Positions 40,503 to 49,838 of a stretch of 64,000 bases of DNA are shown in pieces. The DNA comes from a virus. The first letter of the stretch is position 1. Every line of letters starts with the position of its first letter. The stretch spans positions 1-64,000 of the IMG/VR virus record IMGVR_UViG_3300008263_000022; one strand, 5' to 3'. The notes beneath the pieces were generated by a model, which saw only the letters and a list, made by a program, of their open reading frames with translations, did no database searches and was not told where the DNA came from. The position numbers and the translations under genes were made by a program.

Positions 40503-41689
40503 TTTCTCACCTTTAACAAATTTTGTTTAGCAAATTCTGCACGGTTAACCAATTTGGTTGGTTCATTTTCGTGGTGAACCACAAAGCCTTCAGGTTTAGA
40601 TTTTTTGCCATCAATATGGTGTTCATAATGACCTTCATGTGTTTCTAAGGATTTCACCAAAGCATTTTTGGCTTGATGTAAATGGTGATGCATCGACAAT
40701 AAATTTCCATAATGAGCTTTGTGTTTTTCAACATGAGAAATTTGAGATTGACCTTCTTTTGTTTTTTCAGATTTTGATTTTTCAGATTTTACTTTTGCGG
40801 CCTGCTTTTCATGAACGTTGTGTATATGTTCTTTAAAACCTTTAACACTCGGAACTTCATCATGTTTTACTGTTTTGTTTATGTATGTTGATAGGTGGCC
40901 AGCTTCTCCACTATGTTTTGGATGAACGGCATCATACATCTTGTGACCATGTGTGTCGTGTATTTCTTTGGCTGCAGCCATATGTTTTTGAAAATGTTTT
41001 TCATTTTCGGCTGAATGTTTTACTTTGCTTGTATCATGTTCTGCGCCATGAATATGTACATCTGGATGTTCTTTGAATTTGCCCATATCAATATGTGGAG
41101 AAGCGTGTTTCATATCATCACTATATTGATGGTGAACAACAACACCAACTTTGGACTTTTTAATCTTTTCTGCTTCTTTACCTTTGGCAGTATATGTGAT
41201 TGTATTGGGAGTAAACGAAACATCACCTTTTGCTTCTACAATGTAACTTTCGTGTAAGGTCTTTGTGTCGGCATGATGCATTAAATCACCTTGATATACG
41301 CCATGTTTTGGTGTAACTTTTGGTAAATGTTTTAATGCGTGTTTGAGTGTTTTTGCTAATCCTGGTGCATGACCATGATTTTTATCGATATCTTTTTCTG
41401 TGTGATTAATCTTTGGATTTTTATTGAAGGCCGATTTTGTTGCAACAAAAAACTTACCATTCTTAGGATGGTGACCAAAAACAATTGATGGAGAACCGTC
41501 ATATTTCATCGTGAGATTGGTGTTTTTATTTTTGCTGATTATATGTTGATGAGCAGCCATCAAAGCGCCATGTGCATGTTCAAAACCAGCATGGCCGTGC
41601 ATTAATGGTCTATCTTCAGCATGATGAATATGTTTGAGTTCGGAACTTTGTTCCGATTCTTCAGTTAAGAATGACTTAAATGATAACAT
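40499..41689 (-). CDS. ATP-dependent ligase-like (nucleotidyltransferase) protein with capsid-targeting-like start, 396 aa
   Basis: ATG 41689 (AAGGA upstream) gives MLSFKSFLTEESEQ, a targeting-like peptide with a LTE site. Then NLTMKYDGSPSIVFG carries KxDG, motif I of covalent nucleotidyltransferases (ligases and capping enzymes). Later HGVYQGDLM, KPEGFVVHH and TKLVNRAEF match motifs III to V. A nick-sealing or RNA-ligase activity is inferred. The region between is His/Lys-rich. A late promoter lies upstream at 41735-41742. Confidence 0.7.
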   Translation of the reverse strand: MLSFKSFLTEESEQSSELKHIHHAEDRPLMHGHAGFEHAHGALMAAHQHIISKNKNTNLTMKYDGSPSIVFGHHPKNGKFFVATKSAFNKNPKINHTEKDIDKNHGHAPGLAKTLKHALKHLPKVTPKHGVYQGDLMHHADTKTLHESYIVEAKGDVSFTPNTITYTAKGKEAEKIKKSKVGVVVHHQYSDDMKHASPHIDMGKFKEHPDVHIHGAEHDTSKVKHSAENEKHFQKHMAAAKEIHDTHGHKMYDAVHPKHSGEAGHLSTYINKTVKHDEVPSVKGFKEHIHNVHEKQAAKVKSEKSKSEKTKEGQSQISHVEKHKAHYGNLLSMHHHLHQAKNALVKSLETHEGHYEHHIDGKKSKPEGFVVHHENEPTKLVNRAEFAKQNLLKVRK

Positions 41690-41734
41690 TGAATTTCCTT
41701 TGGATTTGCAACACACTATGGTTGCCGATTTGCT

Positions 41735-41742
41735 TATTTATA
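41735..41742 (-). promoter_or_regulatory. T4-like late promoter TATAAATA
   Basis: Exact T4 late octamer on the minus strand, 46 nt before ATG 41689, in a 120-nt gap. It would transcribe the 41.7-32.4 kb cassette. Confidence 0.7.
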
Positions 41743-41813
41743 CAACATTTAAATCTTGATGGCTAAACTATAAGGATATTCGATTCGATATATACGCCGC
41801 CGGATTGTTGGAT

Positions 41814-42827
41814 TTAAAACAATTTTTGTGTCCAAGTTTTAGGAGTTTTCTCGGAAATAATTTCCAGTGGTAGGTGATACTCAAAAGGTCTTGTTCCTCT
41901 TGAGTTTATATAATCAATCTGTTTTTGTAGAGATTGTTCCAATGAAATTTTTGTTTTATAACCAAAGAAATATCTGATTTTATCGGCTGAACAGTTGGCG
42001 TGTTTTACCTCTTGTGGTCGACCTGGCATGAATACTGGATTTAGTTCGAAATTCAACAGCTTGGCAACAACTTGAGCCAGTTCCAAAATGGTTACCGGAT
42101 TCTCATCAGGTCCAATATTGAATATTTCTCCAACCGCTTTAGGATTCTCAGCAAATTCCACAAGGCAGTCAACGTCATCTGATATATCAGAGAAACATCT
42201 GGTTTGTGAACCATCAGCATAGATAATAGGTTGGCGGCCTTGCAACATCAAATTAATCATAATACTTGCCACATTTCTAAAGGGATCATCATACTTCTGA
42301 CGAGGGCCAATGATATTGTGTGGAATAGCAATAACTAGTTCAATACCGTGTATCTCGGCAAGATTTTGTAGTAGTAATTCTGTACCATACTTTGCAATAC
42401 CATATGGGTCTTGTGGTTTACAAGTCATATCTTCGGTGAAAGGAACTCTATCTTGTGTTCCATATCTGGCCATTGAAGAACAATGAACAAATTTAGGAAC
42501 TCCGGATTGAATAGCCGCAGTTATAGCATTCACAGCAATTTGCGTTGTGTTCTGAACAATTAATGATGGAGAAAAAACCGAGAGGCCTTCATATGCTGTG
42601 CACGCTGTATGATATACAACATCACATCCGGCCATCATATTTTTTAATTTAGTAAAATCTATCAAATCTTCTTGGTAGAATTCTACTTCATCCGGAACAT
42701 TATCTCGATATCCACCCAATAGATTATCAATACCCGCAACTTGATATCCTTTAGATAAAAATGCATCAGCCAAATGTGATCCTAAAAAACCGGCCACGCC
42801 AGTAATAAAAACTTTTTTTATTGCCAT
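41814..42827 (-). CDS. NAD-dependent epimerase/dehydratase, 337 aa
   Basis: Rossmann motif TGVAGFLGSHL (residues 10-20) and catalytic YGIAK (YxxxK, about 141-145) with HCSSMARYG supplying the Ser. Full length for UDP-sugar epimerases or decarboxylases. It ends the glycan island and overlaps the glycosyltransferase gene upstream by 10 nt. Confidence 0.9.
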   Translation of the reverse strand: MAIKKVFITGVAGFLGSHLADAFLSKGYQVAGIDNLLGGYRDNVPDEVEFYQEDLIDFTKLKNMMAGCDVVYHTACTAYEGLSVFSPSLIVQNTTQIAVNAITAAIQSGVPKFVHCSSMARYGTQDRVPFTEDMTCKPQDPYGIAKYGTELLLQNLAEIHGIELVIAIPHNIIGPRQKYDDPFRNVASIMINLMLQGRQPIIYADGSQTRCFSDISDDVDCLVEFAENPKAVGEIFNIGPDENPVTILELAQVVAKLLNFELNPVFMPGRPQEVKHANCSADKIRYFFGYKTKISLEQSLQKQIDYINSRGTRPFEYHLPLEIISEKTPKTWTQKLF

Positions 42828-43531
42828 TTTGTTCCCTCAAAATCTAACCAATATGTTGTCATTTTGCCTTTTCCTTCTAGTAGATAAAATGGTAAAGTGT
42901 GAATTAATCCTCGACTGGATCCATAGTATAACAGGTCTTTAGGTCCTTTGTCAAGAGCCCAAGCGAAATGGCTTGAACCTGTATCGCCACCCACAAATAT
43001 TTCAGCTGTTGTGATGTGGTAATAGTTTTGTACAAAATTAGTAGAATATCGCCAACCATCAAACGGACATCCTTCTGTAGGCTCACCTTTTTTACAAATT
43101 ATTTTTTCGTAATCTTTATATTCTTCGGTAGAATATTTGGCGATAATCTGTTCATATACATTCTTTGGCCAGTTACGCCATTGATTGTAAGGAGCATCAA
43201 ATAATGGAAATACTGCAATCTTCTTTTCCATTGGTGCATTGTTTGGTATTTTTATCAAGTCACCAGATATATCTCTGAAATCCCAAACATTGACTTTTCT
43301 CCAAGGTAATGATTGTTCACCCGGTTCTGTTGAAAAATAGTTAGTCATCTTCAACATTATCTCATAAAATGTTTGACAATGTGTGTCAGAGCTAACATTA
43401 CCTGGCTTCAAGTGGAATTGAATTAGTGGATTGTTGTTAACTTTTCGTATGTGCTCTAATACATTAGCAACGCCAATCATGTCACCATTACGAACTGTAC
43501 CAAAGGTGCCTGCTTCAATATTAATAATCAT
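42818..43531 (-). CDS. GT9/heptosyltransferase-like protein, 237 aa
   Basis: The C-terminal EIFVGGDTGSSHFAWAL matches the GDTGxxH donor-site motif of GT9 heptosyltransferases. The N-terminal acceptor half is short. Probably modifies a sugar chain on virion or host. Confidence 0.7.
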   Translation of the reverse strand: MIINIEAGTFGTVRNGDMIGVANVLEHIRKVNNNPLIQFHLKPGNVSSDTHCQTFYEIMLKMTNYFSTEPGEQSLPWRKVNVWDFRDISGDLIKIPNNAPMEKKIAVFPLFDAPYNQWRNWPKNVYEQIIAKYSTEEYKDYEKIICKKGEPTEGCPFDGWRYSTNFVQNYYHITTAEIFVGGDTGSSHFAWALDKGPKDLLYYGSSRGLIHTLPFYLLEGKGKMTTYWLDFEGTKWQ

Positions 43532-44271
43532 AATAGTGTTTGCAATTCATTTGCATGAACAAGTTTAGCTTTTCGATTCAAATAGAAATGTTTTTCAAAT
43601 ATTTGATTGATGTTCTTGCCATTATCCCACGATACATCATCACCAACTCTAAATTCTGGTTTCCAATCTTCTGCTTTCCAAACACAATATAAAGGAACAT
43701 TACATAGGTCAGCGAGCATACCAACACCAGTAAAGTTTGTGATAAATGGCTTCTTTAAATTTTTAATAATGTAAGCATTCTCCAACATTGGCCGATTAAA
43801 ATTAAGAAACTCACAATCTTTTAAATGTGATAGTATATGAGTTTCTCTGCGGTCATCAATATTACCCACCGCCCAGCGGTCACCAACATAATATGCATCT
43901 TTCACAGTAATATTATATTCTGGTGTTTTTACTGTGAAATCATCATCAACTTTAAATAACATTCTGTATTTGTCATTCAACCAATTTTCATAACGACAAG
44001 TTTCTATTGGTCTATTCGGATCTTTTTTATCCTCTCTAATTGGCCATGAACTTAAATTAATGACATCACCATACATAAACAATTCGTCATCAAAAGAAAC
44101 ATCAGTAAATAAATCTTGATAAAGTAAAAATTCTTTAATGCCATTAAATTTACGCATTTCACTTTTAATCACAAGATCAAATTTAGCAACATCTTTACTT
44201 ATACCAGCCAAAACAGGCATGGCATTTAAAAAATCACCTAGATTAGAGGTACCACTAACAAATATTTTCAT
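43528..44271 (-). CDS. GT-B-like glycosyltransferase, 247 aa
   Basis: Starts MKIFVSGTSNLGDFLNAMPV, typical of GT9-type N-domains (GDxxxxxP). The FITNFTGVGMLADLCNVPL region resembles the second domain's nucleotide-sugar site. Overlaps both neighbours by 4 nt. Confidence 0.65.
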   Translation of the reverse strand: MKIFVSGTSNLGDFLNAMPVLAGISKDVAKFDLVIKSEMRKFNGIKEFLLYQDLFTDVSFDDELFMYGDVINLSSWPIREDKKDPNRPIETCRYENWLNDKYRMLFKVDDDFTVKTPEYNITVKDAYYVGDRWAVGNIDDRRETHILSHLKDCEFLNFNRPMLENAYIIKNLKKPFITNFTGVGMLADLCNVPLYCVWKAEDWKPEFRVGDDVSWDNGKNINQIFEKHFYLNRKAKLVHANELQTLL

Positions 44272-45062
44272 TCAGCAAATTCCTTAAAGGCAACAAACCA
44301 GTCCGATTTAGAAACTGGATGTAATTCAAACAATTCTGGTTTTTGTAGATAAGACATTAATAGTAATGTTTGGTCGTCATCAACTAAATCATTTTTAAGT
44401 AACTCATTTATGCTATGATACACCATTTTTTCTAGTGTTGGCCACATTTCTTTTCCTGCAACAATACACGGGCCTGTTACATGAACATCATTGTTAAAAA
44501 TAACATCACTAATATATGTGTTGGGTGTCCACTCTTTAATATTGAAGAAATGTATTTTATTTTTATCAAAAGGATATTTCCATTTCTTAACACCATTGAG
44601 TGTTGATTCTTCTCGGCAATAACCAAAATCCATCCATGCAACAAGGTCGGTGGTAATTAAATTATTCTCAATTGCTTTTGAAATGAAAGAGGATTTCAAT
44701 GCATTGACAATAACATAGTCAGCATTCCAATACTCTGGATTGCGATTTTCTTTAAGATTAATTTTACTTTGATATTCAGGATTTTTTTGTACCTTTGAAA
44801 CTTTTTCTCTTAGTTCTTGAAAGTTATTTTCGAAATCAACTGTGAGTATATCGGTAACTCGGTCTTGCCTTAAAAATTTAATATCATTGACGAATTCTTT
44901 TGATGTGTATACAACCATAGGATTTTCTAATTTAGCCATGTGACCAAATCTTTGTAGGTATGTTTGATTTGTTCGATGTAGATAGTGTGGTAAACCTTTA
45001 TCTGGTGTCCAGTCACCACGGCCAATATCAAAGAAGGCAGTTACAATCGTTATGTCGTTCAT
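44268..45062 (-). CDS. HtrL/YibB-like glycosyltransferase, 264 aa
   Basis: NDITIVTAFFDIGRGDW at the start and VAWMDFGYCREES in the middle fit the HtrL/YibB (WlaTC) family. VTGPCIVAGKEMW and DDDQTLLLM are further blocks. ATG 45062 overlaps the upstream TGA and is preferred to a TTG at 45068. Confidence 0.75.
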   Translation of the reverse strand: MNDITIVTAFFDIGRGDWTPDKGLPHYLHRTNQTYLQRFGHMAKLENPMVVYTSKEFVNDIKFLRQDRVTDILTVDFENNFQELREKVSKVQKNPEYQSKINLKENRNPEYWNADYVIVNALKSSFISKAIENNLITTDLVAWMDFGYCREESTLNGVKKWKYPFDKNKIHFFNIKEWTPNTYISDVIFNNDVHVTGPCIVAGKEMWPTLEKMVYHSINELLKNDLVDDDQTLLLMSYLQKPELFELHPVSKSDWFVAFKEFAE

Positions 45063-45787
45063 ATCCAATAATATTTTTTATAGTTATTAACAATTTCTAT
45101 TTTTTCTGGTTGTTCATTTACAAATTTATCATAATCATAACCATCGTTTTGATGGTGATGAGTATCTGTCATATAAGGATTTACTGAATAATTCTTACCG
45201 CATAAAAAATAATATACAACCATATAACAATCCATATAACCCAAAGGATTATATTTTATTTGAAACCAATCATGATTTTTTTTAAACCACTCAACCACTC
45301 TGTCATAATTGTTTAAGAAAGTTGAAACTTTAAATATAGAACCTCCACCACAACCATACTGATCAGTTAAAGGTTTCGTGCCAGAAAAAGATTCAATACT
45401 ATCTATAATGAAATCAGGAATCACATTTCCAATACGAATATCGTGGCCTACCATTTCCCAATCATCTTCTATTGTAATTTGTTTTTTAATCCAAACATCA
45501 TCTTCCATCATCATTATATGTGATGTGCCACATTTTTGGCAAGCTAGTTTAAATCTTTCTAACCACAATAATAATTTTTCTAAGTTATAACTAGGATATC
45601 CCACTTTGGTTCTAAAAGGATAGTAATCACAATTATTGTCGATTGCAATATCAGATAAATCATCTGCATTATCTGATCCCAAAAAGTAATAGGCATCAGG
45701 ATAATATTTTCTCACATTCTCTACCATTTTTTCGGTAGACAATTTTTTACCAGCTGAAGCAAGATGACAGAAAGAAATATCAGGCAT
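45059..45787 (-). CDS. Glycosyltransferase-like protein, 242 aa
   Basis: GT-A-like layout with MMMEDDVWI (a DxD-like acidic motif) and GCGGGSIFK, followed by a conserved CYMVVYYFLCGKN block. Substrate unknown. Confidence 0.7.
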   Translation of the reverse strand: MPDISFCHLASAGKKLSTEKMVENVRKYYPDAYYFLGSDNADDLSDIAIDNNCDYYPFRTKVGYPSYNLEKLLLWLERFKLACQKCGTSHIMMMEDDVWIKKQITIEDDWEMVGHDIRIGNVIPDFIIDSIESFSGTKPLTDQYGCGGGSIFKVSTFLNNYDRVVEWFKKNHDWFQIKYNPLGYMDCYMVVYYFLCGKNYSVNPYMTDTHHHQNDGYDYDKFVNEQPEKIEIVNNYKKYYWI

Positions 45788-46199
45788 ATCTCACCACAAA
45801 CATAATAGAATCACTCATATTGGAAATTTCACGAGCATCAATAATCTCATACACCATATTATCAGGAACCAATTTAATATATTCTTCAGTCCATTCCATT
45901 TGTGCAATATCTTCAATAACAAATACTCCGCCAGGATTTAATTTGGACAAATAAATTGACAATGATTGTAAATGACTTTCTCTTGTATGTGGTCCGTCAT
46001 CAATGATAATATCAAAGTTAGATAGTGTTTCAGCAAACTCTCTCCGATAACCATCAGCATAAGTTATATTGATTCTAGGAAATTTTGCACAATTTTCTTT
46101 TGCGCCAAAATCCATAGGATCTACACCGTATATTTGAGCTTTGGTGAAATACTCATGAAATACTGCAAGTCCGCCTCCACGATGAACTCCAATTTCCAA
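45780..46199 (-). CDS. Class I methyltransferase, N-terminus truncated, 139 aa
   Basis: The frame begins at the SAM motif I (LLEIGVHRGGG), IIIDDGPHTRESH is motif II and GGVFVIEDI motif III, as in macrocin-O-methyltransferase-like enzymes. Such proteins normally have 40 or more residues before motif I; here a TGA lies 8 codons upstream and the only start is a TTG. The gene abuts the previous methyltransferase. Confidence 0.65.
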   Translation of the reverse strand: MEIGVHRGGGLAVFHEYFTKAQIYGVDPMDFGAKENCAKFPRINITYADGYRREFAETLSNFDIIIDDGPHTRESHLQSLSIYLSKLNPGGVFVIEDIAQMEWTEEYIKLVPDNMVYEIIDAREISNMSDSIMFVVRYA

Positions 46200-46220
46200 T
46201 AATTTAATTTCTTTATCTCA

Positions 46221-46748
46221 TTATTTTCTTTCAATGAGTGTCATGCCGTTATTGTTTGTTCTTCGTTCAACTAATTGCCATTCTGGATGTGTAAATAGAA
46301 ATTCATCGATTGCGGGCCAAACTCCTCTTTCTCCGCCTTGTCCTCTATCACCAAATAATGTGGTATCGTGAAAGAAAATATATTTTTTAACTTTATGTGC
46401 ATGTAATGCCAATTCCTGAACAACTTGTTCATATGAATGATAACTATCGACCAAAAGAACATCAGTAGGATCAATATTAGCTTCTAATGTACTCTGTACA
46501 TGAAGTGTCACATTTCTTCCGCCAGCGATGGCCGATTTAAAATAAGCACCTGTTTCTGGATACACATTAATGTCATAACTGTGCATTTCAATATCTTGTC
46601 GTAAAAAACCTCTAGTACTTTGTGCATATCCTACACCAAACTCGGTTGCATGTTTACAACGAGAAGCTATTTGTGAAATCCAAGGCAGGTGTTCATGTAT
46701 ATCTGTATTTCTCACACAAGCTTCTTGGTATTCTTTTTCAAAATTCAT
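46221..46748 (-). CDS. Class I methyltransferase, 175 aa
   Basis: TEFGVGYAQSTRGF is the SAM site, VLLVDSYHSYEQV and FFHDTTLFG match cephalosporin-hydroxylase/CmcI-type sugar methyltransferases. Probably acts on glycans with its neighbours. Confidence 0.75.
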   Translation of the reverse strand: MNFEKEYQEACVRNTDIHEHLPWISQIASRCKHATEFGVGYAQSTRGFLRQDIEMHSYDINVYPETGAYFKSAIAGGRNVTLHVQSTLEANIDPTDVLLVDSYHSYEQVVQELALHAHKVKKYIFFHDTTLFGDRGQGGERGVWPAIDEFLFTHPEWQLVERRTNNNGMTLIERK

Positions 46749-47596
46749 TATTCGGTTCTAAAAGTAATTAAATCTTCTTGTTGGTATTTTTGTTTAATGT
46801 ATTCTTTCCACACAGGCACTCGGTCATATTGATGTACGATTGCAAATGGCTCACCCAAAGATGTTTTAACAACACCATCTTCAAATTTTGGTTCTGGTTC
46901 TAATAGATGTGGTCTGAATGATTCAATTTTAGACGGATCAACGGTAGTACCAGCCTGACAAGCCCATCCATCCAGTTGTACAGCAAAACGAGTTATATCT
47001 TTAAATGGTTGTGTTTGAATCAAAACATTATATACAGCCTGGTCACAAATAGGAATAGGCCTGTTGATTGCATTAAATAAAATATTGAAAACCATATCTT
47101 TTACATATTCAGAAACGCCACCAATGGTTCCAACATTGTATATTTCGTTATTTTTGAACTGCTCATAAACATATGGTCCATAAGCTTGCATAAGATTCTC
47201 GTTACCCCATGGTTCATCTTTATATCTCATACCTTCAGAACCAGCAACCAATTTCTTACCTTTGAGGTTCAATTCTAACCATGTAATTGGATTTGTTTGA
47301 AAATAAACATCTTTGACATCTGTGGTGACCACATGATTATAATTTTGCCAAGTGTTTTTGAGAAAATCGTAGATTGAAAGAAATCGAGCCACATGAATTG
47401 GTGCTTTGATATCATGCATCTTAATGATGATGAAATTCCTTTTAACTAGTTCATCAATCGTTTCTTGTGAAGCATTACCAACAACCATGGCTTTGTCGCC
47501 AGTAAAACCACACTCATCAATTGATTCAACCCAAGGTTTTAATTGATTGTAGTTGTAATTAGTAAATGCACCTATGATTAGGCTTTTTTCCGCCAT
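46748..47596 (-). CDS. Glycosyltransferase (DxD), 282 aa
   Basis: VVTTDVKDVYFQ contains a DxxD metal site; NVGTIGG and CDQAVYNVL are typical of GT-A enzymes that use UDP-sugars. Overlaps the GT2 gene by 19 nt. Confidence 0.75.
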   Translation of the reverse strand: MAEKSLIIGAFTNYNYNQLKPWVESIDECGFTGDKAMVVGNASQETIDELVKRNFIIIKMHDIKAPIHVARFLSIYDFLKNTWQNYNHVVTTDVKDVYFQTNPITWLELNLKGKKLVAGSEGMRYKDEPWGNENLMQAYGPYVYEQFKNNEIYNVGTIGGVSEYVKDMVFNILFNAINRPIPICDQAVYNVLIQTQPFKDITRFAVQLDGWACQAGTTVDPSKIESFRPHLLEPEPKFEDGVVKTSLGEPFAIVHQYDRVPVWKEYIKQKYQQEDLITFRTE

Positions 47597-48291
47597 GGGT
47601 ATTCTCCATTATATTTTTCATTCATTACTTTGTTACCATTCTCAAAGAATTCTGCATTGACAGAACCTTTACCACCATCTACTCTATAACACGTTGTATA
47701 TTCTTTTGTACAATCAAATTTAGGAAAATGATGTGTTATTGCTTGTAGAAACACTCTATCTTGACCCCAACCACCGTGCCAAGCACTTGCAATTTTATTT
47801 GCTACTTCCGTTTTAATGAAATAACAATTAGTATCTATATGGTGCACTCCGTGATATGTTGGCCACTTACCTAATGATTCGCAATCATCAAAACAAACAA
47901 ATTTACCTTCTTTATTATATATTTGTCGTAGGGAGTAACACCAATCCAAACTTCTTGTGTTGATTGTTTTAATACATTGTTCAATATGAGACCGATACAA
48001 CCAATTATCTTGGTCGAGATATCCGACATATTCTGTATTGATTAGGTGTGTGAAGGCAGCATAGACACGGTGACCATAAAATCCATTGGCACCGACATTG
48101 ATTGGTAAAGAACAAATGTGAACTCGTATATCATCAACAGTTGAACCTAATGATTCTATTGTTTTGTCCATGTGTTGGTCGCCATCAATAATAACATAAC
48201 ATTCTGTAGGATGACTTTGATTTAGGACAGATTCAACGGCAGTTTTTACCTCTGGTGATCCAGTGGTTGGTATAATCACGGTAGCGGACAT
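47578..48291 (-). CDS. Family 2 glycosyltransferase, 237 aa
   Basis: SATVIIPTTGSPEVKTAVES is the GT2 N-terminus, with YLDQDNWLY as the DxD-like site and WGQDRVFL near the end. It starts the glycan operon at 48.3 kb. Confidence 0.85.
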   Translation of the reverse strand: MSATVIIPTTGSPEVKTAVESVLNQSHPTECYVIIDGDQHMDKTIESLGSTVDDIRVHICSLPINVGANGFYGHRVYAAFTHLINTEYVGYLDQDNWLYRSHIEQCIKTINTRSLDWCYSLRQIYNKEGKFVCFDDCESLGKWPTYHGVHHIDTNCYFIKTEVANKIASAWHGGWGQDRVFLQAITHHFPKFDCTKEYTTCYRVDGGKGSVNAEFFENGNKVMNEKYNGEYPWRKKA

Positions 48292-48294
48292 AAT

Positions 48295-48573
48295 TTAATC
48301 TCTTGTTAGTTTAAGTATCTTCTCTATTTGTTTTTCTATAATAGGTTTACGATTTGGCCAATATATGTATTCTTTTTCTCCGGTCGAATGTAACTTGGTG
48401 AGAAAAGGAACAATCAATTTTTCTACTTCTTTTAGTCGAGCTTTATAATCTTCTGCGGTCTCGGCCGTTTTATTGATAACAGAATTGTATTCTTCTTCCG
48501 ATACGGCAGAAAAACCAAAATCATCTTCCATATCAAATTCTTGTGAGAGTTTATCAAAATCAATTAATGGCAT
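48295..48573 (-). CDS. Conserved T4-like phage protein, 92 aa
   Basis: MPLIDFDKLSQEFDMEDDFG and the C-terminal EYIYWPNRKPIIEKQIEK are widespread in T4-like phages of cyanobacteria and pelagic bacteria (memory). Function unknown. Confidence 0.8.
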   Translation of the reverse strand: MPLIDFDKLSQEFDMEDDFGFSAVSEEEYNSVINKTAETAEDYKARLKEVEKLIVPFLTKLHSTGEKEYIYWPNRKPIIEKQIEKILKLTRD

Positions 48574-48576
48574 ATT

Positions 48577-49836
48577 TTACTTTGCAATTATAAATGGTCC
48601 AGCATCTTCGGAACGAGATGATGTGTATTGGTATATAACACGCACAAATTTATCTGCGTTATCACCCCTATTAAACCAAGAGATTAACATAGGAATTAAT
48701 TTGTTTGTTACCTCAGCACTAAGTTCCGTTCTCGTTTCTTCGTACATCAACCTTATTGGATCTTTTTCTTTTTGTCCAGCAATTTGTTTCGGTTTTTTTC
48801 CACCAGAATATTTCTTAGTAAAATCTTTTAACTCTTTCTTAAATTTATCATTCGATGTTTTAAATTGTGATAACCATTTAGAGGCAAAGCTATTATCAAC
48901 GAGAGAAAGAGCATCAGCAAAAACATATTGTGATGATAAAGATCCGTGTCTAGCTTCAGAATTTTTATCCATATTGTTTGCTTTCCATCCACCACTCTCA
49001 TCGGTAACATGCAACATTTGAATATATTTTGTTTTATCTTGTGACATATACAGTTTCAAATCTCTGGCGTTTTTTCCACCAGGTTTTCTTGGTTGCCAAT
49101 CACTTAATCCATATGACTTCACTCTTTCTATTTCTTTTAATTCGTTTGGTCGGCTAAAATTAACCTTATAAATTTTTACTTCTTGAGTTTGTTTTTTTAA
49201 AGATAGTGGTAGTAAATTTCCAGTTGAAATCATTGAGGCTATAAATGTATTCAATGTTGAGAATGTTAAACCTTGCTTTTTCATTACCAAATTTTGTATA
49301 TCTTTTTTTGCTTTGGGTGAAGCAAAGTATATGTCGGCAGGAGACCATTTATTAATATCACCAAATAATAATTTTCTAGCCTGGCCACTCTCAACTAACA
49401 TTTGATTAATTTTCTTTTGATCATCATTGGCTTCTTTGAATAATTCTTGAATATTATCCATAACCTCTTTGTCACCACGCACATAAAAAACAGATGACCA
49501 TGAAGGTCTTTTTATTGTATTAAATTTATTTGATATGTCCTCTAAATCTTTTATGAGTTTCTTTGCAATCTTTAAAGAAGAAATATACCAACTATCATCT
49601 TTCATTAAAAAATCTTCAATTTCTTTTAAATTAGTTGTTCCAGAATCAACGTGTGTTTTAAACGCAACGCCAATTTTTGCTGTTGGATAATTTTCATCCC
49701 AAAATCTTTTAAATACTTTATATGTTGGATAAAGCTTTTCATCAAATATCTTTTCAACTTTGGCGGCTCCCACGAAATCGGCCATGGCACAAAACAATGC
49801 TTGTGCGGATTCTGCTTTTGAGGTATCGTCAGCCAT
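48577..49836 (-). CDS. Hypothetical protein, 419 aa
   Basis: A large soluble Lys-rich protein with no motif I recognise. KWSPADIYFASPKAKKDI and DKFVRVIYQYTSSRS are the most structured parts; the latter resembles conserved ends of phage proteins. Located between the DruA-like gene and the 92-aa gene. Confidence 0.75.
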   Translation of the reverse strand: MADDTSKAESAQALFCAMADFVGAAKVEKIFDEKLYPTYKVFKRFWDENYPTAKIGVAFKTHVDSGTTNLKEIEDFLMKDDSWYISSLKIAKKLIKDLEDISNKFNTIKRPSWSSVFYVRGDKEVMDNIQELFKEANDDQKKINQMLVESGQARKLLFGDINKWSPADIYFASPKAKKDIQNLVMKKQGLTFSTLNTFIASMISTGNLLPLSLKKQTQEVKIYKVNFSRPNELKEIERVKSYGLSDWQPRKPGGKNARDLKLYMSQDKTKYIQMLHVTDESGGWKANNMDKNSEARHGSLSSQYVFADALSLVDNSFASKWLSQFKTSNDKFKKELKDFTKKYSGGKKPKQIAGQKEKDPIRLMYEETRTELSAEVTNKLIPMLISWFNRGDNADKFVRVIYQYTSSRSEDAGPFIIAK

Positions 49837-49838
49837 TT

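Noticed and set aside
41770-41800. ATTCGATTCGAT as an attachment site
   Set aside because: Only a short direct repeat; no integrase or second copy seen and the phage looks lytic.
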